From NCBI GenBank assembly GCA_018814305.1, contig JAHJAA010000060.1, positions 1 to 64,000 of the forward strand: DNA of 64,000 nt, given 5' to 3'. This DNA comes from Pseudomonadota bacterium (GTDB taxonomy: Bacteria; Desulfobacterota; Desulfobulbia; Desulfobulbales; JAGXFP01). This document shows, piece after piece, positions 17,923-27,790 of this stretch (positions within the stretch are counted from its first letter, which is position 1; every line of letters starts with the position of its first letter). A program made the position numbers and the translations under genes. The notes beneath the pieces were generated by a model. It searched no databases and had not been told where the DNA came from. It saw only the letters and a list, made by a program, of their open reading frames with translations.

Positions 17923-18948
17923 TCACCGGAGCCATCCGGCAAACTCTCGATCTTCAAGCAGCGGAGGAAAAACAACCAGGGCTTCCGATTCATCAGTCCC
18001 CTGGGACCAGATCCGCACCCCTACCGAGGCAAGCGACTCTCCCTTTTTTGCATATCGTTTCAAGAGAGCGGCAGCCAGAGTCTGATCCTCTCCCCCACTA
18101 CCCCTTAGGATCCCCAGGGGGCCAGGCCAATCATCCGGGTCAAGGATAAGGTCACCTGGTTCAACCAACATGGCCAGGGCCTCATTTTCGGCCTCATCCC
18201 GTCCCAGCGTCAACCAGCCGCCGCCGGGCAACCGAAACTGACGGCCCGTCAGGAGCAGACGGATATCCCTAGAGCGAACCGGCATTCCTTGTTCATAAAA
18301 TTCAGAAATTCGTTTGGCCAGGATCGGATCAGTCAACACACACCCCCCCCCGGGACTGGGGTAATCATCAATTCCAAAGGTAGCGGCCAGTTTAATCTGG
18401 GGTTGACGGGTCCGGCCGGAAAAGGCCAACAAACGCTCCCGGTCGATCAGGCCCTGTTGCTCGGCCTTGGTCTCCTTCAGGTTCAGGGCACAGAGTGGAC
18501 GGACCAATAGCCCCTCACAACCACTGTCACGTTCGATGATCCGCAGGGTATCACTCCGTTGTGACATCGGGCGCTGGCCAATGACTTCCCCGGTAATGAT
18601 AAAGGAGGCGCCGAACTCATCGAGAAGCTCCCGGGCCGTCTTGGCCAGCAGGATCTTACAATCAACACAGGGATTAAAATTCTTACCGTAGCCATGGGCG
18701 GGCGCCTTGAGCATCTGTAAATAAGGCGTGTTGACCTCACGAAGAGTGACATCAATCCCGTATTTCTCGTAAGTCGTTTTTCGATACTGATCTTCCCGGG
18801 CCAAAAGTTCATAACCAAAGAAAGGCGTAACAAACCGCACTGCCTTGACCGTGATCCCCTGGGCCATGACCAGCCGACAGGCCAGGATACTGTCCAGCCC
18901 TCCTGAAAACATGGCAATCGCAGCCACCGGCTTCTTCTCTGTTTTCAA
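17923..18948 (-). CDS. PP-loop ATPase, MnmA/ThiI-like, with NFACT-R-like C-terminus
   Basis: 341 residues. The N-terminal half has the PP-loop FSGGLDS of ATP pyrophosphatases that adenylate RNA for thiolation, and NPCVDCK, the cysteine segment shared with MnmA. The C-terminal half (SPGGGCVLTDP, then LLLTGRQFRLPGGGWLTLGR) resembles the small NFACT-R-type RNA-associated domain. It is shorter than MnmA or ThiI and is not the housekeeping MnmA. Likely role: tRNA sulfuration or a related RNA modification; the target base is unknown. A run of nine G (coding sense) encodes the GGG of SPGGGC. Its start overlaps the stop of recN by four bases. Confidence 0.75.
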   Translation of the reverse strand: MKTEKKPVAAIAMFSGGLDSILACRLVMAQGITVKAVRFVTPFFGYELLAREDQYRKTTYEKYGIDVTLREVNTPYLQMLKAPAHGYGKNFNPCVDCKILLAKTARELLDEFGASFIITGEVIGQRPMSQRSDTLRIIERDSGCEGLLVRPLCALNLKETKAEQQGLIDRERLLAFSGRTRQPQIKLAATFGIDDYPSPGGGCVLTDPILAKRISEFYEQGMPVRSRDIRLLLTGRQFRLPGGGWLTLGRDEAENEALAMLVEPGDLILDPDDWPGPLGILRGSGGEDQTLAAALLKRYAKKGESLASVGVRIWSQGTDESEALVVFPPLLEDREFAGWLR

Positions 18949-20615
18949 CGATTTCTCTCCAGCAATTCCGTGACATAGTGACGGGTTCTATCGGTGACCG
19001 AATCACCGTCCAACATCCTGGCCAATTCGGCAATCCGACCTTCCGCGGGAAGTCTAACGATGGAGGTTTGGGTACGATCATCAACCAACGACTTATCGAC
19101 CCGATAATGTTCATGGGCACCGGCCGCGATCTGCGGCAGATGGGTGATGCAAAGGATCTGATGATGTCCGGCCAGCTCACGGAGTTTTCTGGCCACCGAC
19201 TCGGCGGCCTTGCCGCTGATCCCGGCGTCGATCTCATCAAAGACAACGGTCTCAACCTGATCATTTTTTGCGAGGATACACTTCAGGGCCAACATGAGTC
19301 GGGACAATTCACCACCCGATGCAACCTTAGCCAAGGGTTGAACCGGCTCTCCCGGATTGGCCGAGAACATGAATTCAATCCGGTCCCAACCGGACCTGCC
19401 AATGGTTTCCAGTCCGGATTTATCCGGGTCCTGAAACCTGACACTGAAGCGGGCATTCTCCAAACACAGCACACTCAACTCTCCCATCATGGAGTCGATA
19501 AGACGTTCAGCTGCCTGTTTCCGGGCCTCGGTCAGTCCGGAGGCCAAGCCCAACAACTCCTGCTCAACCCCTTGACGTTCCCGCTCCAAATCCGCAATGG
19601 TTCGGTCCATGACGGTAAGTTCCTCAACTTCCGCCAAGGCCTTACGCCCGAACTCGATGACCTCATCAAGTTCGGGACCATATTTTCGTTTCAACTTCTG
19701 CAGAAGATCGATCCGGGCGGTAACCTGATCAAGTTGCTGGGGATTAGAGTGAACTTCCTCCAGATACCCTTTCATTCTCGCGGTGGCATCTTCAAGCTGA
19801 TAGCAACATCCGGCAACCTCCTCGGCAAGACCAACCAGGGCGTGATCATAGGAACTCATTTGGGCGAGATCGTTCTTCACCCGGACCAGGGTATCAATGA
19901 TCGGATCTTCGAGAAGGCCAAAACTCTTACTGCCAAGCCGGATAAGATCATCGGCGCCTCGCAGTCTGCTTTTTTCCTCATCAAGAACCTCGTCCTCTCC
20001 GGGCTCGATTCCCGCCTCATCGATTTCTCTCCATTGATATTCGAGAAAATCCCGACGCTGCTCCCGCTCCGCATTCCTCTCGGCCAACCGCAGGCATTGG
20101 CCGACAAGATCACTCCACCGATCAAAAACCACTGAAAGATTCCGTCGTTTAGGGAGTAGCCCCCCAACCGCATCGATAAAATCGAGATGATAACCAGGAG
20201 ACAACAACTGCTGATGATCATGCTGACTGGCAATGCCGATGAGGTTTTCGGCTATCTCACCAACGATCTTGGCTGTGGCCAGACCGCCATTCACATAATA
20301 ACGGCTGTTCCCCTTGGCCGTAATAACCCGTTTCAGAATGACGTTACCCTCCGGCTCGGCCAGATCCTCCCCAGCCAGTTTCCGGACCAGTGCAGAGTCC
20401 CCAACACATTCAAACAAGGCCTCAACCGTTGCCGACTCCGCACCATTCCTGACCCATTGTCGGGCGGCTTTTGTGCCATAGAGTAGATTAATGGCCTGGA
20501 GGATTATGGATTTACCGGCCCCGGTTTCCCCGGTGAGGACGATATAGTCCGAAGAAAAATCGATATGAAGTTCGGCAATTAGCGCCAAATTTGTAATTCG
20601 TAATTCTCTCAGCAT
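18945..20615 (-). CDS. recN: DNA repair protein RecN
   Basis: 556 residues, usual length. An SMC-like ATPase that acts early in double-strand break repair. Walker A is TGETGAGKSIILQAI near residue 30, long coiled coils fill the middle (about 150-380), the ABC signature is VASGGELSRLMLALK, and Walker B is TVVFDEIDAGISG. N-terminus MLRELRITNLALIAEL is typical. It leads a two-gene unit with the PP-loop ATPase. The overlap couples translation, but I know of no functional link. Confidence 0.95.
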   Translation of the reverse strand: MLRELRITNLALIAELHIDFSSDYIVLTGETGAGKSIILQAINLLYGTKAARQWVRNGAESATVEALFECVGDSALVRKLAGEDLAEPEGNVILKRVITAKGNSRYYVNGGLATAKIVGEIAENLIGIASQHDHQQLLSPGYHLDFIDAVGGLLPKRRNLSVVFDRWSDLVGQCLRLAERNAEREQRRDFLEYQWREIDEAGIEPGEDEVLDEEKSRLRGADDLIRLGSKSFGLLEDPIIDTLVRVKNDLAQMSSYDHALVGLAEEVAGCCYQLEDATARMKGYLEEVHSNPQQLDQVTARIDLLQKLKRKYGPELDEVIEFGRKALAEVEELTVMDRTIADLERERQGVEQELLGLASGLTEARKQAAERLIDSMMGELSVLCLENARFSVRFQDPDKSGLETIGRSGWDRIEFMFSANPGEPVQPLAKVASGGELSRLMLALKCILAKNDQVETVVFDEIDAGISGKAAESVARKLRELAGHHQILCITHLPQIAAGAHEHYRVDKSLVDDRTQTSIVRLPAEGRIAELARMLDGDSVTDRTRHYVTELLERNR

Positions 20616-21031
20616 GCTCTTCCTATGCTACAAATCGTAGAATTTCGCAGTCATCTTCGCTTTTATTTCTATACAAGATTCGAATGGGAATGCAAGACGG
20701 TTGATCAGTTCAAAATGAACCTCCCTTTGAGTTTCGGGAAAAAACCATCGCCCCTAAGAACTCCCCGAGTGGCAACTAAAAGCCTTAAAGAAACTCCGGC
20801 CTGATAATTTTTCGGGAAGAAACGACGGGCCTGATCATTGTAATCACGGTATGATGGTTATAGTCTGTACACGTCGTCGGAAAAGCTGCAGGAATACGAT
20901 ACGTGCCTTGACAAAACTATGCAACTATCGAGAATCAAAAACCATTTTTGGTTTTATTGTTTTTTTATGACATGAATCAAATCATGGGCATTAAAAACCA
21001 TCTAGCCCAGAACCAATTATCCAGAGACCGC
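20616..21031. other. Intergenic region between recN and the M48 protease gene
   Basis: 416 bases between divergent genes. No coding signal. It holds a possible promoter: TTGACA (20908-20913) with GAGAAT 16 bases later (20930-20935). Directly behind lies an AT-rich hairpin, AAAACCA (20938-20944) and TGGTTTT (20949-20955), followed by T-rich sequence (20959-20966), which resembles a weak terminator or attenuator in the leader of the protease gene. The hairpin may mean conditional read-through. Confidence 0.4.
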
Positions 21032-22456
21032 ATGACCCGTCCATATTTAAACAGAGCCAACCATTTCGCCCTCTCTTTCTTTATCCTTATTACCTTGGGT
21101 CTATCGGCTTCCGTCCATGCCCAGGGGATGACGATCCAAGCGGAAAAAGAGATCGGGGAACAGATGATGATTTCGGTCAGGCAACAGTTCAAACTTTTTA
21201 ATGATCCGGACCTGACCAGATATATGAACCGTTTGGGTGCGGAGGTCCAGAAGGCTGCGGACTCGCCATACTTCGACCTGCGCGTTTTTATTGTCGACGA
21301 TAAAGAATTCAATGCCTTTGCCGCCCCCTCCGGGTTGATCTTTATCCATTCAGGCCTGATCAACAGTATCGAATCAGAAGATGAACTGATGAGCGTTCTC
21401 GCCCACGAAGGTGCCCATGTGGCCAGTCGACACCTGGCCTCACGGATTGAAAAGTCAACCAAGGTGAATATCGGCACCGTTGCCTTGGTGCTGGCCGGAA
21501 TTGCCGTGGGTGGCGGTCCACTTAGCGAAGCCTTAATCGCCGGATCAATGGCCGCCGGCACGGCCATGAATCTTAAATTCAGCCGTGATGACGAAGAAGA
21601 AGCAGATCGACTGGCCTACGATTGGATGAAGAAAATGGGCCGGGACACCACCGCGATGCTTGAGATGATGCGAAAAATGCGCCGAATCTCGGTCATGCAG
21701 ATGGGCCATGTTCCTCCCTACCTGCTGACCCACCCGGATCCTGCCCAGCGCATGAACTATATCCAGGATCTTCTCCAGATCAATCCCGATCCCAATGCGC
21801 GAGGGAATGGAGCCAAAACAATGACGGATTTTGAGTTCCAACGTTTCAGCTACCGCATCCTCACCCTTTCCAAAGAACCGGACAAACTCTTTACAATTCT
21901 GCAAAAAAAGGCTTCTTCACCTGACCCAAAAGACTTCATGGCCCGATTCGGCCTAGCGGAACTCTATCAAAAAAAAGGAAATTTCAAAGAGGCTGAAACC
22001 CTGCTTGGAGAGGTCATTACCCGCTATCCAGAGCACCCGATGCTCAAAACCGACCTGGGCATCTGCTATCTACAGGCGGGAAAGAAAGACGAAGCGGCCA
22101 AAATTATCCAGGAGTCCAACAGTCAGGATACCAACAATGAATATACCCAGTATCAATTGGCCCGGGTACTCCTCCAGAAAGGAGACCAGGCCCAGGCTAT
22201 TACCTTACTGGAAAACCTCCTCCCCAAGCTTCCCGAATTTTCCCGAATCCATTACCTGCTTGGTCAGGCTCAAGCAGCCCAGGGTGAGACCACTTTAAGC
22301 CATTATCACATTGGCATGCAAAACTGGCTGGAAGGAAACCTCAAGGCCGCCGCCATCCATCTCCAGGAAGCCGGGACCAACCTCCCCATCGACGACTCCC
22401 ACCAAAAAAACATCAGAGAGATCTTAAGCAAGATCAAAAAGGCGGAAAGACAATAA
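21032..22456 (+). CDS. Periplasmic M48 metalloprotease with TPR domain (BepA-like)
   Basis: About 474 residues from the ATG at 21032, chosen because the signal peptide (FALSFFILITLGLSASVHAQ) follows directly; in-frame starts at 20972 and 20984 would add up to 20 residues. The zinc motif HEGAH (H125, E126, H129) lies in VLAHEGAHVASRHLA, with the third ligand in DDEEEADRLAYDW. The C-terminal half has tetratricopeptide repeats (FKEAETLLGEVITRYPEHP and KDEAAKIIQE). This is the plan of BepA/YfgC, which degrades or helps assemble outer-membrane proteins such as LptD. Some family members are lipoproteins; no lipobox is seen here. Confidence 0.88.
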   Translation: MTRPYLNRANHFALSFFILITLGLSASVHAQGMTIQAEKEIGEQMMISVRQQFKLFNDPDLTRYMNRLGAEVQKAADSPYFDLRVFIVDDKEFNAFAAPSGLIFIHSGLINSIESEDELMSVLAHEGAHVASRHLASRIEKSTKVNIGTVALVLAGIAVGGGPLSEALIAGSMAAGTAMNLKFSRDDEEEADRLAYDWMKKMGRDTTAMLEMMRKMRRISVMQMGHVPPYLLTHPDPAQRMNYIQDLLQINPDPNARGNGAKTMTDFEFQRFSYRILTLSKEPDKLFTILQKKASSPDPKDFMARFGLAELYQKKGNFKEAETLLGEVITRYPEHPMLKTDLGICYLQAGKKDEAAKIIQESNSQDTNNEYTQYQLARVLLQKGDQAQAITLLENLLPKLPEFSRIHYLLGQAQAAQGETTLSHYHIGMQNWLEGNLKAAAIHLQEAGTNLPIDDSHQKNIREILSKIKKAERQ

Positions 22457-22482
22457 TCAAAAAGAGTATCGGCAGTACCACC

Positions 22483-23997
22483 TCACCTTTTTCTTTCTTT
22501 CCGCTCCATGATCTTCCGCAAGGCCATGACCGCCATATCCCGAAGGAGTCTGGCCGAACGCAACTGTTCCTGCTCAAGATCTGCCCTCAAACTTAGTCGA
22601 TCCAGATAGATCAACCCGATGGGACTTTTCCTGAGGGTGATAGGCAGCAGATGGATACGACGATTAACCACCAGAGACCGAAGGGGCTCCGGCAATGACA
22701 CGCTGGGGCCGATGGTCATCCCCTTATCCCGGTTTTCCACCACGGCACTGGCAAAAAGATGATCCACGGAGAGTGGGAACTGAAACTCTTCAATCTGCTC
22801 GGGGGTAATATCGCCAAGGCCGAATCGTCCCTGGAGGATCTTCCCCTGGGGTTTGATGCTTACGATGGCCAGAATAACCCGATCAAAGCCGATGCCTCGG
22901 TATAACCCCTCGAGCAGATTCAGATAGAAATCGTTCAACTGGAATTCGCCAACCAGAATCTCTGTGATATCACGAATAAAATCATTCAGTGATTTATCCC
23001 GGCTCACCGGTAATGGGGGCGGCGATTGGGATGTTCCCGCCGGATCGGTTCCCGGCTTTGGGGAGGAATCATTCTTTTCCTGTTCAATGGTCCGCAAACG
23101 GCTTCTGATCTTGAGTTTAGCAAGACCATATCGCATCGAGTCGGAAAGGTCCTCCGAGGCCTCAATACTTTTATTCATCAGGGCCAGAGCGGATTTTCGA
23201 TCCACTTGTAATAAAACACCGTACCTGGCGAGAAGTGGGGCGAGATCCTGGCCATCACAGATTCGATCAACCAGCTTATTGGTGAATCCGGAGACGTTCC
23301 GAAGTATGGTCATTTCGTCACCAGCCTGGCCCGCCTCCGCAGTGCCACACTCCATTGACTCCACAACTTTATCGGAAAGATTCCAGAATCTGGCAACCTC
23401 CTGGCCAATCAATACGAAAGTGACGCCATCAAGAATCTTCGCTGCTGCCGCCCGCTCAGAAAGACCGGATTCGATTTCCCGCTCTATCTCACGAAATTTT
23501 TCCGGAAGATAAATACAAATTATAATCCGCCCAAGGTTATGCAGAAGGGCACAGATAAAGGCCACTTCAGGTGAAACTCGGAGATTTCGACTTTCAACCA
23601 TATCTCTAGCCTGTAATGCACTCAGAAACGATTTGGCCAGGACCTTGGTTATCCCTTCTTTTTCAACGCCTCTTTCAATAAAGTCCTCAAACAAAGCAAT
23701 TCCTGTGGCCAAATCACGGACCGCATCAAACCCCAGGATTGTCACGGCCCGTGAGATGGAACTTACTTTCTGGCCCAGGGCATAATAGGCCGAATTGACC
23801 ACCTGCAACACCTTGTTGGTCAAGGAATAATCCTTTAAAATGATCTTGGCCAACTCATAACTGGCGCTTCTGCTACTGCAGGTCACAGAAATCAGTTCAT
23901 GGACATGGGCCGACATGGCCGGCAGTTCACTGAGGTTAATCCGGGAAAAAATGTCGGCCAGTTTTTCGGCACGTAAAACTTCAGGACTTTTATCCAT
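22483..23997 (-). CDS. HDOD-domain signalling protein with C-terminal GAF-like domain
   Basis: 504 residues, strong ribosome site (GAGGGG). The N-terminal HDOD domain (about 15-215) has LPAMSAHVHELISV, KDYSLTNKVLQVVNSAYY and ISRAVTILGFDAVRDLA; HDOD proteins lack the full catalytic HD set and act as signalling scaffolds, often with chemotaxis, motility or cyclic-di-GMP systems. A polar linker at about 310-330 (SSPKPGTDPAGTSQSPPPLP) separates a GAF-like region (FQLNDFYLNLLEGLYRGIGF, then GLIYLDR). Small-molecule sensing by the GAF part is inference. Convergent with the protease gene; no strong terminator between them. Confidence 0.85.
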   Translation of the reverse strand: MDKSPEVLRAEKLADIFSRINLSELPAMSAHVHELISVTCSSRSASYELAKIILKDYSLTNKVLQVVNSAYYALGQKVSSISRAVTILGFDAVRDLATGIALFEDFIERGVEKEGITKVLAKSFLSALQARDMVESRNLRVSPEVAFICALLHNLGRIIICIYLPEKFREIEREIESGLSERAAAAKILDGVTFVLIGQEVARFWNLSDKVVESMECGTAEAGQAGDEMTILRNVSGFTNKLVDRICDGQDLAPLLARYGVLLQVDRKSALALMNKSIEASEDLSDSMRYGLAKLKIRSRLRTIEQEKNDSSPKPGTDPAGTSQSPPPLPVSRDKSLNDFIRDITEILVGEFQLNDFYLNLLEGLYRGIGFDRVILAIVSIKPQGKILQGRFGLGDITPEQIEEFQFPLSVDHLFASAVVENRDKGMTIGPSVSLPEPLRSLVVNRRIHLLPITLRKSPIGLIYLDRLSLRADLEQEQLRSARLLRDMAVMALRKIMERKERKR

Positions 23998-24421
23998 TTA
24001 TCCCCTCATAATAAACTGGAACCAGGAGCCTCGGTGAGTACCGGAGACCTGGACTGCGGCAACAGAAAAGACATAGCATCACCTGCAAAACCCTCCAAAC
24101 TCATAACAGGCCCCAGGGAATCCTCTCCTGTCAAAACTTACCAAGTGTTTCTTTCTTCTCAGGATATCATTCTCGAAACCCGCTTCACAAGTGGAAACCT
24201 GCCAACTTTATCGACAATAACACTTCCAGAGCATTTCAATTAGCACCCACACGGTCTGACCTATATATCGAGATTCCAACCGTTGATCAGAAGAGCCGCA
24301 CATCAAGAAAGAATTCGATTATGGCTCACAGATTTAATTTCAAAATGGTTTTGGTTGGTAATTCTTTTCAACTGTGCTATTTTAAGGCAATTATATTATC
24401 CATCTTAAGGAGTGAGAAAAA
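23998..24421. other. Intergenic region before the FHA-kinase-phosphatase cluster
   Basis: 424 bases between divergent genes. A 69-codon frame (24034-24243) begins with GTG and has no ribosome site or recognisable domain, so I do not call it. The last 60 bases are AT-rich, with TATATTAT near 24388 and a good ribosome site (AAGGAG) at the end, so the promoter for the FHA gene probably lies here. I see no RNA gene. Confidence 0.5.
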
Positions 24422-25117
24422 ATGGACCAATGGGCTTTAATCCTTAACAATAGAATCATAAAAAAATTCACCATAACTGAGGGGCAGACTCTCATCATCG
24501 GCAGGGGAAAGGAAGCGGATGTTAGAGTGGACAACAATGCCATATCCCGAGAACATACCAGTATTGAGCTGAAGGGAGGCGTTTATTATCTAACTGATCT
24601 ATACAGCCTTAACGGAACCCTGGTTAATGGAGAAAAAATCGAATCCGTCCCTGTTCAGAAAACCGATCAGATTATGATCAGTAAATTCGTGCTGAAAGCG
24701 GTTGAACTCATTGAGGACGCCGACATTGCAGAATCACACTCTTCCGCCATGGATGTCGATGAATCGACAATTTTTGTCGGCGGAAAATCCCAGGAAATAC
24801 ACCACCAGACCGCTGATTCAACGTCTTCAGACCACCAACTTGTTCTACAAAGCGGCTCTTGTAATCCGAACAAACTCTCACTCAAAGGTAAGGAAAGCAT
24901 CAAGGCCGGGACAGACCCTTCGTCTGACCTTACCCTCTCGGGCTGGTTTCTCGGGCACACCCAATTTTTCATTTCCCGTAAAAAAGAGGGGTTTTTCATC
25001 AATCATCATTCCGGCTTCAGGAAAACTCAGGTGAACGGGCAGACTGTACAGGGAGAACGCCTACTTCAGAAAGGAGACATCCTCCAGGCAGGGTCAGTCA
25101 AAATTAAATTTGATTAA
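24422..25117 (+). CDS. Protein with two FHA domains
   Basis: 231 residues, ribosome site AAGGAGTGAG. The N-terminal FHA domain (about 20-90) is canonical: IIGRGKEADVRVDNNAISREH, then SLNGTLVNGEKI, with the Arg, Ser-Arg-Glu-His and Asn-Gly-Thr positions that read phosphothreonine. The second (about 150-231) is degenerate: GTD replaces GR, and SGWFLGHTQF replaces SREH, though VNGQ remains. It probably binds phosphothreonine on the kinase encoded 15 bases downstream or on its targets. Cytoplasmic; no other domain. Confidence 0.88.
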   Translation: MDQWALILNNRIIKKFTITEGQTLIIGRGKEADVRVDNNAISREHTSIELKGGVYYLTDLYSLNGTLVNGEKIESVPVQKTDQIMISKFVLKAVELIEDADIAESHSSAMDVDESTIFVGGKSQEIHHQTADSTSSDHQLVLQSGSCNPNKLSLKGKESIKAGTDPSSDLTLSGWFLGHTQFFISRKKEGFFINHHSGFRKTQVNGQTVQGERLLQKGDILQAGSVKIKFD

Positions 25118-25131
25118 TATTCCCTTTCATC

Positions 25132-27540
25132 TTGAAAAAACTTTCCGCCTACCTTCACAAACTGCTGCATCACCCATGCAACTCCGGTCGTGCACAACCC
25201 TCTGTCCATGACCGGACCCCACCGCTGACCCTCACCTCATCATGGACAGAGGGTTCTGTGGTTCTCGACCGTTACCGGATTCTGGAAATCATCTCCGGGG
25301 CCATGGGTAACGTGTTTATCAGCGAACATCTCGGTTGGCAGGTCAAGCTGGCCATCAAAGCCCCCCGCCCTGAAGTTCTTACCGATTTGGAGGGATTTAA
25401 CCGGATTAAAAAAGAGGCTGAGGGGTGGATCAATATGGGTATGCACCCCAATATTGCCACCTGTTACTATGTCCTCACCCTGGACGAAGTCCCCTTTCTC
25501 TTTATCGAATATGTCAACGGCGGGAGCCTCCATGACTGGATTACCTTAGGGCGCTGCCGGGATCTGCGGAATACGCTTTCACTCGCAATTCAATTTTGTC
25601 ACGGCATGGAATTCACCCACTCCAAGGGCATTATTCATAGGGACATCAAACCGAGAAACATCTTATTAACCCGTGATTCTCTGTTGAAAATTACCGATTT
25701 TGGCATCATGTTGAATACTGCGGATCCGGCCCCGCAGAACCAGCTTCCAGCCACTGCCCAATCTCAGCACCCCGATATCACCAACGGATTCAGAGGCACC
25801 CCCGGTTTCGCCTCTCCGGAACAGTTTCGCGACACCCATAGGGTTGATCGTCGAACAGATATATTTTCCTTCGGAGTCTGCCTGTGGCTCATGCTTTGCG
25901 GACGTAAGCCATTTGAGCGCAATGACCTTGAGCTCCCCCCTCCCACTCCGCGGCCCCAGGCAAACGGAATAAAATTTCCACCGGTATTAAGCGAATTGCT
26001 CAAACGCTCCGTAGCCTACGACCCAGATGAAAGGATTGGAGATTTCACCGAACTACGATCCCTCCTGAATGAGGCTCATCTCAGCCTTTACGGAGTCCCC
26101 AGTCCTTATTACAACCTGACCGGCATTGATCTGCGATCGGAAAGCCTTAACAACCATGCGATCTCATTAAGTGAATTGGATCGAGGCGACCAGGCGATAG
26201 AGGCTCTGTACCATGCCCTGGATATCAATGACAGTCTAACCGAGGCTATTTACAACCTTGCCATTATCCGATGGAAACGAAACGAAGCAAATCCCGCCCA
26301 TCTGATCAGGCAACTCACTGCCGCATCGAAAAGACTGAAAGAAAAGGAATTTCTGCTGGCTCTTGCTGAAAAAATCAAAAACCGGAGCACAACCGATTCC
26401 CCCTCCTCATTCGAGTACCCCGAGCTTAAGCTCTGCCCTCCTCCGAGTTCTCTTCAGATTTACCGAGAAGACCAGTTGCGTAACGCCATCCATCAGGACA
26501 TCCAAGGCCATCTCAAGGCAGGACGGAACCAGGAATGCCAGGAGAGCCTCCTCGCCTCCTGGCGAACTCGCCGTTTTGTTAAAGAACGGCTCTACACCAC
26601 TACCTATCAAGCACTCATCAAGACCGGAAAAAAGCACAGGGCCATTGCCATAATCAGACTGAATACCCTGCAAGCCTCATCACGGGCCATCTCCTCCCTT
26701 GCCTGTATTGATGGTAAATGGATCATCGCCGCCGATGGAACTAAGCGAATAATTCTCTGGGACCCCATCCACAAAAAAAAATCTACAATCACGAACGACA
26801 ACGGAGAGAAAGTCACCTCACTCCTGGTCAATCCCACCCGTCCCGTTCTCTACATATACGATGAACGGGGGCGAATTTTATCCTGGTCACCTCTCCACCC
26901 TGCCCCCCAGGTAATCTGTCAGCTTGACTCAGCCATCGTTGCCACCTGTATCAATGACTCAGGTTCAGTCATGGCAACGATCGACCGCAACAACATCCTG
27001 GGATTTATCGATCTGGCCAACAACTCCCTGATCAGCAAAAAAATAATTGATCCCCCCATCACATCCTTGGCCTTTACCGGGCATCACAGGGATCTTGTCA
27101 TGGGAACCAATAATGGCCTTATCCACTATTATGAAGAAGGTGCCCAGCTCATTAAGATGAGCATCGAAGCCCATGGGAACGGCGTGACCAGTCTGCTGCC
27201 ATCACCCTCCCAAGGAAGGTTTCACTCGGTGGGACAAGACGGTTGGGTCAAGCACTATGAATCATCATCAGGGCTCCTGCTCAAATCATTTCGAACCGAG
27301 GCAAACTCACCTCTGGCCGCTTTGTCCCTACCGGAAAAAACGCTTATTCTGACCGACGGTGGAGACGACCTGATCCATCTCTGCAACTGGCAATCCGCTG
27401 ACAATCTCGACTCTTTGGACTGTCGGGGTAACGGAGTTAGCTGTCTGGCCAAGGGCCCTCGTCCTCACATTATTCTAGCCGGGTGTCGAAATGGATCCAT
27501 CGTCCTGGTGATGGTCCTTTACGAATTAACATTTGACTGA
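25132..27540 (+). CDS. Ser/Thr protein kinase with TPR and beta-propeller C-terminus
   Basis: Up to 802 residues. The kinase domain (about 48-320) is complete: modified glycine loop ISGAMGNVF, Lys in LAIKAPRPE, catalytic GIIHRDIKPRNILLT, DFG, and APE replaced by SPE in FASPEQF. TPR-like helices follow (about 340-420), then a WD40-like propeller from about 530 to the end (GKWIIAADGTKRIILWD, SVGQDGWVKHYESSSG). No membrane segment. The track start is TTG at 25132, 15 bases after the FHA gene, without a ribosome site; a GTG at 25258 preceded by GAGGG is a serious alternative and would begin just before the kinase domain. It forms a signalling unit with the FHA protein and the PP2C phosphatase. 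Confidence 0.88.
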   Translation: MKKLSAYLHKLLHHPCNSGRAQPSVHDRTPPLTLTSSWTEGSVVLDRYRILEIISGAMGNVFISEHLGWQVKLAIKAPRPEVLTDLEGFNRIKKEAEGWINMGMHPNIATCYYVLTLDEVPFLFIEYVNGGSLHDWITLGRCRDLRNTLSLAIQFCHGMEFTHSKGIIHRDIKPRNILLTRDSLLKITDFGIMLNTADPAPQNQLPATAQSQHPDITNGFRGTPGFASPEQFRDTHRVDRRTDIFSFGVCLWLMLCGRKPFERNDLELPPPTPRPQANGIKFPPVLSELLKRSVAYDPDERIGDFTELRSLLNEAHLSLYGVPSPYYNLTGIDLRSESLNNHAISLSELDRGDQAIEALYHALDINDSLTEAIYNLAIIRWKRNEANPAHLIRQLTAASKRLKEKEFLLALAEKIKNRSTTDSPSSFEYPELKLCPPPSSLQIYREDQLRNAIHQDIQGHLKAGRNQECQESLLASWRTRRFVKERLYTTTYQALIKTGKKHRAIAIIRLNTLQASSRAISSLACIDGKWIIAADGTKRIILWDPIHKKKSTITNDNGEKVTSLLVNPTRPVLYIYDERGRILSWSPLHPAPQVICQLDSAIVATCINDSGSVMATIDRNNILGFIDLANNSLISKKIIDPPITSLAFTGHHRDLVMGTNNGLIHYYEEGAQLIKMSIEAHGNGVTSLLPSPSQGRFHSVGQDGWVKHYESSSGLLLKSFRTEANSPLAALSLPEKTLILTDGGDDLIHLCNWQSADNLDSLDCRGNGVSCLAKGPRPHIILAGCRNGSIVLVMVLYELTFD

Positions 27541-27790
27541 ACATGGTGGACATGTTTTCTTATGCAGTAGAGCCTTCTGATTAAAAGATAAACATAGAGG
27601 CCTTAACGTAAACGACTAGGAAATAGCACCTCACTTTCCCCGATTGGTTACACCTGCCTCCTGAGTCCATCACCCTTATCTTGTTAGGTGAAGCATATTA
27701 TTTTGAATCCGATCAAAATTCGAACGCAATCCGGCCCCTTTTTTTTGACGATTTCTATATCGTGCTGGCGCTTCACTGGGAGATCAGTTG

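Noticed and set aside
18978..20135. 385-codon plus-strand frame
   Set aside because: Lies opposite recN, which has all family motifs; a shadow frame.
24034..24243. 69-codon frame between the HDOD and FHA genes
   Set aside because: GTG start, no ribosome site, no domain or low-complexity pattern typical of a real protein.
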